64,000 bases of DNA from NCBI GenBank assembly GCA_004431415.1, contig QPMI01000519.1:124001-188000 (forward strand). The letters are read 5' to 3'. A model generated the notes under the pieces. The model did not search any database. It saw only the letters and a program-made list of their open reading frames with translations, and had not been told where the DNA came from. Shown here in pieces: positions 56,531 to 64,000 of the stretch. The DNA comes from Cyanophora paradoxa (Eukaryota; Glaucocystophyceae; Cyanophorales; Cyanophoraceae). The translations under genes and the position numbers were made by a program. How positions within the stretch are numbered: the first letter of the stretch is position 1; each line of letters opens with the position of its first letter.

Positions 56531-58300
56531 ACTAGCAGACCGCGCCCGGCCCTGTGCAAGTGCGGCAAGTGCGGGCCGCGCGCGGAGGTGCAAGGGGGGG
56601 TACTGGTACACATTGCAGGGTACTTGGGGGGGAGGCGGGGGGCGCAGGGGAGGGGGGCGGAGGGGGCAGCTAGAGAGGCAAGGCGGGCGGCTGGGCGAGG
56701 CGGGCGGGGTGGCGAGGCGGGTAGGTGGGGTGGCGACGCGGGCGGCGGCACCAGGTGGGCGGGCAGGCGAGGGCGGTGGCGGGCGGAAAAGCGGCATCCG
56801 AGGAGAGAAAGGTGGCGCCGGGCCCTGCGCGTAGCCTGCGCATGCGCAGAACCGAGGCGTCAGCTCGCCCCGGACAGCGGCCGTGTGGGGCGGGGCCCAG
56901 CGGAGGCGGCCGGGTCAGGTGCTAAGCAGCAGCGGGGCGAACCAGCGGCGGGGCGAACCTGGAGTCGACGAAGCTGAAGCAGCCGGCGGGGCGGCGGGCG
57001 AGAAAGCGGGCGGAGCGACAGGTGGCGCCGAGCCCTGCGCATAGCCTGCGCAGAACCGAGGCGTCAGCTCGCCCCGGACAGCCGCGGCGCCGGCGCGGGG
57101 CCCAGTGAGGTCGGCCGGGTGACGCGCGCGGCGCCGGCAGCAGCGGCGCCGGCGGGGCGAACCTGGAGTCGACAAAGCTGAAACAGCGGGCGGGGCGACG
57201 GGCAGGCCTAGGAGCAGCTGCTGAAGCAGCGGGCGCGCGGAGCAGCTGGGAGCAGCGGGCAGGGAAGCAGCCCGGCGCGGCGTACTAGGAGCAGCTGCGA
57301 ATACTGCGACGCCGCCACCCTCCGCTACCGTAGTACAGCTAGTGCGGAGCGCCGGCCGCGGGTCAAGCCACGCATCCAGTCCGGCGCCCCGGCCGCGGGC
57401 CGAGGCGTGCGAGTGGTGATCCGCCCCGTGCTTGCGCTTGAAGGGCTTGACATCGCCGAGCTGAAGTCCGCCTGAACCGGAGTCCGGCAAGATCTGCACC
57501 CGACCGTACCGGCCTTGTCAGAGCCGTCGTCGAATGTGCACGCCCAGCTTGGGATTGCCGGGCGGCGCGCGAGATCACCTAGGCCTTCCATCTGGCAAGA
57601 GTGTGGCATGTTTGAAGAGATCGGAATCGCCGAGCTTGAATCTGCTGACGGCGGGCGCGGGGCACTCAGAACCATCGGCGCACACTCGTCCAAGCGGCGC
57701 GCACCGAAACGCGGCGTCGCGGGCGCCTTCTTCCTGCACTGGCGAACGTGCTTATACAGGTTGTCCTGCCGAGTGAAGTGCTTCCCGCAGCGAGTGCATT
57801 TGCCGCCCGGATGGCAGCCGAGCAAGGCTGCAAGCTCGAGCAAAGCTCAACTTCGCTTGCGACTACGTCTGTCGGCCGCGGACCCGGGCGAAGGGCCATG
57901 ACGACGCAGGAGAACGAAGTACGGGTACGGCAACACGATCTCCTCCAACTCTCAGGAGCGCTTTTTTTCGGCGCCCGGTACAACAGGTACTTGAGGCGGC
58001 CTAGCGCGCCGCACGCCGCTTCTCGAGCCCGGGCATGTATGACAAAGTTTGTAGAGCGCATCGAGAGCAATCAGGAGCACGTGGTCCGGCGCGTATAGCG
58101 ATAGCAGGTGAGGCGCGACTTCGACATGTTTGCGCAGCCCCGCCCTTGCATTTTTTTCGGCCTCTCGCAGCGGCTACGATGCGATCACACCTATACGAGA
58201 GCGCATGCAAAGAATCGCATCTTACAAAAATTGCTAACACAGAAAGTACGCCGCACCAACTCACCAGGGGAGCAAGGGAGGGGGTACCCCCCCTTGCAAT
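56531..58300. repeat. Tandem duplication, unit 2 (about 1.77 kb)
   Basis: Direct copy of unit 1 with scattered substitutions and indels, including an extra GCGGGGCGAACC block near 56930. It is bounded by the same inverted motif (56589-56603 and 58284-58298). The sub-repeat appears at about 56820 and 57030. Confidence 0.85.
57325..58070 (-). pseudogene. C2HC zinc-finger protein, copy 2, frame broken by two indels
   Basis: Same reading frame as copy 1, including CTRCGKHFTRQDNLYKHVRQ. Relative to copy 1 it has one extra base near 58004 (CTAGCGCGCCGC against CTAGCGCCCGC). It also lacks 10 bp near 57820 (CCGAGCAAGG against CCGCGCGGGTTGGAGCAAGG). The piece between the two indels is therefore out of frame with its flanks, though the net change is -9 bp. 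Either a recent pseudogene or, less likely, a differently spliced gene. Confidence 0.5.
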
Positions 58301-60679
58301 TTGACTCTGAGACGAGAACTACTACGTATACAGCTGAGACAAGAACTAGGACAAGGGCACTGCGGCAAGAAGGACAAAAGACGAAGAGCCATGGCCAGAA
58401 ATCGACGACGTCCGACGGTCGTCACAAAGCGAAGATATCGATCTAGACCGTCGGACGGAGACAGGAAGATACGGAGACAGAACTTGCAAGTTGGATGGAT
58501 GGAAGTCAACGTTGGTACCACCAAATGAAACTGAAATTTTATAGTATAATTAAGATGTACAGATCTTGAGCTCCTAGCCTAGTAGGCCTGCGTCTATATC
58601 GTACTTGCAAATTTACGTATACACTGCGACACCGATCACAAGCTGATCTCAAGTTTCGTGAGCTTGCTCAACGCCAATGCGCGGCCTCCGGTCCAGATCC
58701 TGGACACGTCGGCGCTTGTAGCGCTGCGAGAATGCGTAGCACGCGGGGTCCGACGTCCCTGCGAGCGATCGCGAATGTGAGCATGCGCACAAGGCCGGGG
58801 CCGCGGCCGGGGGGCTGTTTATATAATTAAGAAGTCCACGCCAGCAAAACATGTGTCGCACAGTATTGAGCCTTGGCGTCATGGCCGCTGTCCGCGTTGG
58901 CGCGGAGGGAAACCTCGAGGGCGGCCATAGGCACGAGGGAAGGAAAATTCAGAGGCGCCGCCTCGCGATCGCGGTCGACCTCCGCGCTTAAGCTTCGCTT
59001 GACGGAAATCAAAAGGGAGCACGGGTCCAGGTCAACCGAGCCCGCAGGTCGGCGCCTCGACGGGTTGGCAGATGATTCAAAGGGCGACGAGAAGCGCGGC
59101 AAATTCAGAATCCTCTTTGCAAGGCGAAGGTGGACGGGCAGCGGAAGGTCGGCGGTAGAGGCCGGCGCCAGCACGCGCAGCTGCGCATTGGCCCTTTGGA
59201 ACTTGCGCCGGCGCGCCGCGCCTGCACGGTGAGCGGTGCCCTGTCGCGAGCCCAACTATCAGCGCTCCGAGGCTCATGATCGATATCAGCGGCTAGCCCC
59301 GGGAAATTGTCTCGCATTTGCCAAATTAACAGCTGCAGTAGTTCGAATTTAAAACATCGCACATATGCATATGTACTGCAATTGATCGATGCATATGGGG
59401 GCGAGGCCGGCGCCGGCGCTTCGAGCTCGTCATGCATATGCGCCACATGCACAGCGATAGTTTTCAGCGCCGGGAGGGAAATTGCGCTGGCCATGTATAT
59501 GTGGTCGCGATCGCTGTGCATCGCTTGCAATTGCTGCAGCGATCGGCTGCACGAGAGCTCGGAGTCGCTGTGCATGTACGGCGCCGGCGCGGTGGGCGTC
59601 TCGCAGCGGCTGTGCATGTAGTCGCCGCTCGAGAACGACGAAATGCGAAGATTATCAGTCTGTTTGGCCGCTTCTGTAGCTATGAGCGCATGCGCCGCTC
59701 TGCGCGTCCGCTTGCCGCCGCGCACTGCAGCAGTGCACTGCGACGTACTACGGTATGCCCGGGCCGGATCGCGCGCGGATATCGATACCGGGTATCGGAT
59801 CGTCGGATGCGGGACTCAGCAGCGGGAGCCCGCGCGCGGGCCGCCGGGCCCGCGCCGCCCCGCGGCCGCGGGCGCCGGCCGTGCCGCGGCGGCCGCGGCC
59901 CCGCGCCGGGCCGCGCGGCGCGCGCCGGCGCGCCGGCGCCTCGGCCGCGGAGACTCGGAGGAGGCTGGTACCTAGGAGACTCGGAGACTCGGGCCGTACT
60001 AATGGTAACCAATCGCGCTGATTGTTCAACTTTGAATGCGCATGCGCTGACTGTTCAACTTTCCTGATCATGATTGTTCAAGTTCAACGTCACCGGTCAG
60101 GTAACTGTAGAACTTTCAAACTTTGACTCAGTGAAAAAGGCTGGTCCCGCCGGCGGCGCCGCCGGGCCGGCGCCGGCCCGCCGGCCCGGCGGCCGCGGGG
60201 GTCGCGCCGGCGCCGGCGGCCCCGGGCCCCGGGGCCCGGGCCCGGGGCCCGGCGCCGGGCCGGCGGGGCCGCCGGCGCCGCCGGCCCGCCCGGGCCGCCG
60301 CGCCACTGCCGCGCCAGCGCCGCCAGCTGCAGCCTGGCAGCCAGTACAGACTGTACAGTGGCCGCGGGCCCGCATGCCTATAGGCTATAGCTACCGCCGC
60401 CTACCGGTAGGCCAGCGTGCAGCGCCGGCCCCGCGCGCGCGCGCGGCCGCCGGCCGGCGGCGCGGCGCCGGCGCCGCCGGCCCGCCGGCGCCGCCGGGCC
60501 GGCGGTCCGGACCGTCCGGTCAGTGTGACAGTGACTCGCCGACTCGACGCCGAGTCGACGTCGCGTCGGTCGCGATCGCGACTGTCGAATCAGTGTCGAT
60601 GTCGCGCGCGAGTCCGACGGTCGCGAGTCTCGCAGGCTGACCGACTCGGACCGTGTCGCACGGTGTCGGACGTCGGCAA
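58301..60679. other. Gene-poor spacer with GC-palindromic islands
   Basis: 58860-59255 is open on both strands without a recognisable domain. 59320-59480 is AT-rich with ATGCATATG motifs. 59815-59950 and 60145-60330 consist almost wholly of G and C arranged as overlapping palindromes (GCCGGC, GGGCCC, GCGCGC, CCGCGG). 60530-60660 is a chain of GTCGA/CGACTC repeats. No gene is supported. Confidence 0.5.
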
Positions 60680-60687
60680 ATCACAAC

Positions 60688-61196
60688 TAGGGCTGTGGTC
60701 GCTGGTGGTCGCTTCGCTCGCGAGGTCCCAGCGGCCGCTACGCTCGGCGTTTTCCGCCAGCGACGCCTCCTCGCTCGGCGTTTTTTGTGGCCGACAGGCG
60801 CCAAAAAAAGCCCCACCCCGCTTTTTTCTCATCTGAAGGTCGACGTAGGTCGGCGTAGCCGATCAATCTTGCTAAATTCCGACTGTTTTCAAGCATCCAG
60901 GCGCCCGGTTTCGCCCAATTGCAAAAGCAGCCTGCAAGCCGCCTGCGGCTGGCATCAATCTCGCTGAAATCGACGCATGGCTCAGCGGCTCGCAAAACCA
61001 AGCATTAAACCTCAGTTTGGGGCTTAAGAGCTTGTACGAACAAACTTAGCGGAACAGATAGGTTTTCGATCGGTTTTCAGCATTTTTTCGTCAGGTTTTG
61101 GCGGTACCCCCAGCTGAGCGACGGGCCAGCGACGGGTGGCGCTCGCGGCGCTATAGCGGCCGCTGGGCCCGGCCCACCCCAGCGAGCACAGCTCTA
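60688..61196. mobile_element. 509-bp hAT-like MITE with perfect 8-bp target duplication
   Basis: Starts TAGGGCTGTGGTCGCTGG; the reverse complement of its end is TAGAGCTGTGCTCGCTGG. CCCAGCGGCCGCT follows in both terminal repeats. The exact direct repeat ATCACAAC flanks it at 60680-60687 and 61197-61204. There is no transposase frame. The termini differ from the CAGTG family at 19823, so this is a separate family. Confidence 0.88.
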
Positions 61197-61204
61197 ATCA
61201 CAAC

Positions 61205-61888
61205 ACTCAGGTACGGTGTACTACGGTCGGACCGACTCGGACAGGGTAGTACGCGTCGCCGCGTCGGACAGTCGCAGTCTACTGCGACTCGCAGACACTC
61301 TGAGAACTTCGAATTCGGAATTCGAAATTGCGGCAGTATTAATATTAACTCGGAACACGTTGCAGTTGTACCACGTACTACGGTACAGACTCGGAGGCTC
61401 CTAGAAGGCTCGGAGGGTCTAAGAGCCTCAAAAAATGTTCAAACCCGGACACGATTCGTCGCTCTGTCGACGTCCGAGCCTTCAATTGCAAGTTCCGAAG
61501 TTCTTTGTTGTGATTTGCCGGCACTCGCTGGTAGAGAGTACTAGAGACCGTAGAGTCGCTACTACTAGGCAGTCTAGGCTAGTAGACAATCAACACTATA
61601 GCTAGTAGTACTAGTACTCCGACTGTACTCGCGACTCCAGTCGCGAGTCGCGATCGCTAGTACTCAGCGTTTATCGTGACTCGTGAGTGATCGCGAATCG
61701 GATTCGCGATCGCGCAAGGTACCGTACCACATGAATGTGCATATGTACGGTGACATTTATGTACCGAAAGCTGTACTGTTTTATGTTAACGTTCATGAAT
61801 TCAATATAAAGATCATTGCACAACCGGCGCGACTCCGGCGGCGGCACGCCGTGACGAGCTCGAGCTCCCGGCGGCGCCTCCCGCCGCC
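61205..61888. other. Spacer before the RBR ligase gene
   Basis: TACTAG/CTAGTA palindromes (61555-61665) and GTCGCGACTC-type repeats; AT-rich at 61720-61830. The 3' UTR of the minus-strand gene is expected at the right end. No gene seen. Confidence 0.5.
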
Positions 61889-63939
61889 TCAGGGGCTCCA
61901 GGAGTCCCGGGCCCCGGCCCGGGCGGCCGGGCCATCAGGGCCCCAGTGCCGCCGCATTGTGCCCCTCGGGCGGGCCCCGGGCATCCCGGCGAGCCTCGGA
62001 GCCTCCCGATCCCGCCGGGCGCCGGGCGCCGGGCGCCGGGGGCGGGGCGCCGGCGCGCATGCACGGGGGTGGCGCGGCCCGCGCGGCGCGGTCAGCGCGC
62101 GCGGCGGGCGGCGCGGGCGGCCTTGACCGCCCTCGATCACGATGCCGTAGAGGGGGCCCCCAACGAGCGCCCCCGGCACCGCGAGGGCCGCCGCCAGGGG
62201 CGCCGCCACCGCCAGCGCCACCCCCACCCGCACCCGCCCCCTCCGCACCTCCCTCCGCAGCTGCCGCGCCGCCTCCCCCTCCGCGAACTGCATCCCCGCG
62301 CACCCTGCGCCCCCCCGAGAGGTCAGGCCGCTGCGGCGGGCGCCGCAGCAGCAGCAGCAGGGGTGCGCTCACCGAAGATGTTGTCCTCCCCAAAATGGTC
62401 CGGCGTGTACTCCCCGCCGCAGAGGTAGCAGAACTGTGTACCCCCACCGTCAGCTTCCGCGGTCGCAGCACGGGCCCCGAGCCACGCGGTGCTGCACCTG
62501 GTAGCCGCAGCGGCACCTGCGCGAGGGAGAAGGAATGAGGCCGCGGGTACCGCGCGCGGGGCGGGGGTGCGGCGCACGTCATGTGGTTGCACCCGCTGCT
62601 GCGCTCGACCATCGCACGGCACCGCCGGCTGGGGGGCCCGAAGGGTGAGGCAAGGCGCGCGTGCGTGCGTGCGGGCGGGTGGGTGGCACCAGCGGCGCAT
62701 GGCGCCCCGCCGCTCGAGCTCGAGCAGCGCGCGCTCGTTCGGCCTCTCCCGGCGCGTGTACGCCTGCATGCACGCCAGCGTGAGCCCCGGGGGCGGAAGA
62801 GGAGAGGGGGGGGGTGGGGTGGGGGTGGGGGTGGGGGGGGTGGGGGGGCGGGAGAGGGGGGGGGCGGGAGAGGGGGGGGGCAGGAGAGGGGATCGGGGGA
62901 GGCGGGTGGGGGGGGGGGGGGCGGGAGGCGGGGTGGGGGGGGGGGGGGAGAGGGGTGGGCGGGGGGGGGCGGGGGGGGGGGGGCGGGGAAGGGGGAGGGG
63001 GGTGGGTGGGGCGGGGAGGGGGGGGGGGGGGCGGGGGCAGAGGAGGGGACCTTGCAGGAGGAGTTGGCGTGCGCGCCGCCGTGCTCGAAGCAGAAGGCGG
63101 CGCGGCACTCCGGGCACTCCACGCCCGGCCGCCTCGCCGACGCCCGCGGGTACAGGCTCACCGCGCCGCACTGCGGGCACTCCCGCGCTGGGCCCCGCGC
63201 GTCAGAGGGCCTGGGGCGGGGCCGGCGGGGGCAGCGGCGGCGGACCGGCCCTGTCGCTGCCGAGGGCCTGGAGGCGCTCGTAGCGCGCGAGGAGCTCCTG
63301 CGCGCCGAGCAGCGCGCTCCGCATGGCCGCCGCCGGCAGCTGCGCGCGGCAGCCGGCGCTGGCGGGCGGCGTCGGCGAGGGCGGGGCCTCGTGGGGGCGG
63401 CGAGGCGGGCGGCGAGGCGGACCCGGGCAAGTCACCGCCGCCCTCGACGCGCTCTCCGCCAGCGCGTGCCTCACGCACTCCACCGCGCACCTGAGGCGCG
63501 CGCTCGTCGGCGGGGGCGGGCAGGGGATAGGATTCCGCAGGGGCGCACGGCTCGCAGATGGGTGCGCCTGGCGGCAGCGGTCGCCGAAGAAGAGGTACTC
63601 GGCCATGCCCTCGCTCTCGGCGGAGTCCTCCAGGCAGACGCTGCACTTCCAGCGCGCCCCGCTCCCGAGGCGCAGCCGCGGCGCGCGCGCGGCCGGAGCA
63701 GCGGCCGGCGGCGGCTGCCGCTGGACGCCGCTGGCCTGCTCGAAGCTCCGGAAGACGGCAGCGAGCTCGGGGCCGGTGCTGGCGCGGGGGCGAAGGGCTG
63801 CGCGCGCGTGCGCGGGCGAGCTGACGGAGGCCTGCGCTTCACGGAGCGCCCACAGGAGGCGCAGTAGCTTCGCTTCGAGCTCTGATTCGAAGGACGACGC
63901 AGGAGGCCCCGGGGTGCGCGCCGGAGAGGTGGCAGGCAT
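61889..63939 (-). CDS. RBR-type E3 ubiquitin ligase with C-terminal membrane segment; start may lie beyond the window
   Basis: Transfers ubiquitin through a thioester on a RING2 cysteine. The first visible ATG is at 63939 (MPATSPARTPGPPASSFESE), but the frame stays open to the window edge. RING1 begins WKCSVCLEDSAESEG (about 63646). The IBR is ECPQCGAVSLYPRAS, VECPECRAAFCFEHGGAH and SSCK (about 63184-63060). RING2 is CRAMVERSSGCNHMT, an intron (GTGCGCCGC...GCGCAG), then CRCGYQ, a second intron (GTGCAGC...ACACAG), then FCYLCGGEY. The catalytic Cys in SGCNHM is present. Downstream, RVRVGVALAVAAPLAAALAV (about 62240) forms a membrane helix, so the protein may sit on an internal membrane. The IBR-RING2 intron (about 63050-62800) is nearly pure C on the coding strand. 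The stop used here is TGA 61891-61889, but the last exon boundaries are uncertain. Confidence 0.7.
62795..63050. repeat. G-tract array in an intron of the RBR gene
   Basis: About 250 bp of G runs of 3 to 13 broken by single T, A or C on the + strand (GGGGTGGGGGTGGG pattern). It is antisense to the gene, so the pre-mRNA is C-rich while the other strand could form G-quadruplexes. Confidence 0.85.
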
Positions 63940-64000
63940 GCCCACGCCCGCCGCCGCCGCCGCATCCGTCCTCACCGCCGCCGTCGCCACCGCCGCTGCC

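Noticed and set aside
58827-59255. Open frames on both strands as a gene
   Set aside because: Neither frame shows a domain, splice partners or a convincing start. Both being open suggests composition only.

Overview
The window reads as nuclear DNA of a GC-rich unicellular eukaryote. Genes are split into many short exons by short introns. Most introns start GTGCG, with a minority of apparent GC donors, and end in CAG. Third codon positions are almost all G or C, and the spacers between genes are AT-richer and repeat-filled. The gene set (two-domain transmembrane adenylyl cyclase, REJ/GPS surface protein, TRANK1-like helicase, MGAT5-type glycosyltransferase domain, F-box proteins, RBR ubiquitin ligase) suits a free-living flagellate or alga. 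A glaucophyte such as Cyanophora or a haptophyte would fit, but that is inference from composition, not from a marker gene. All exon joins were made by eye, so gene limits are approximate.

Layout: 1-4571 (+) is an ABC transporter, probably cut by the left edge. 5012-8052 (-) is a Golgi-type glycosyltransferase with an MGAT5-like C-terminal domain. 8076-10112 (+) is an F-box/LRR-like protein whose start codon lies 23 bp from that of its divergent neighbour. 10113-11923 is a spacer with homopolymer tracts. 11924-18874 (+) is a two-cyclase-domain adenylyl cyclase. 18875-23322 is a gene-poor, palindrome-rich spacer with two hAT-like non-autonomous elements in inverted orientation. 23323-30906 (+) is a REJ-GPS single-pass surface protein with CUB-like N-terminal repeats and a Pro-Ser minisatellite. 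30907-33290 holds a poly(A)-tailed retroelement with a target-site duplication. 33291-36923 (+) is an F-box protein with propeller-like segments. 37291-54324 (+) is best read as one giant gene: ankyrin repeats, UvrD-type helicase of the TRANK1 class, TPR-like helices, WD40 repeats, Gln-rich and RGG tails. 54325-61888 is accessory DNA: a 1.7 kb tandem duplication carrying a zinc-finger reading frame, extreme GC-palindromic islands, and a 509-bp hAT-like MITE with a perfect 8-bp target duplication. 61889-63939 (-) is a membrane-anchored RBR E3 ligase at the right edge.

The genes do not form a pathway. Several act at membranes or the secretory route (ABC transporter, glycosyltransferase, cyclase, REJ protein, RBR ligase), and three are linked to ubiquitin (two F-box proteins, one RBR). 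The most unusual items are the cyclase with its catalytic halves in reversed order, the REJ-GPS protein without a channel, the helicase-WD40 fusion, and the transposable elements with clear target duplications.
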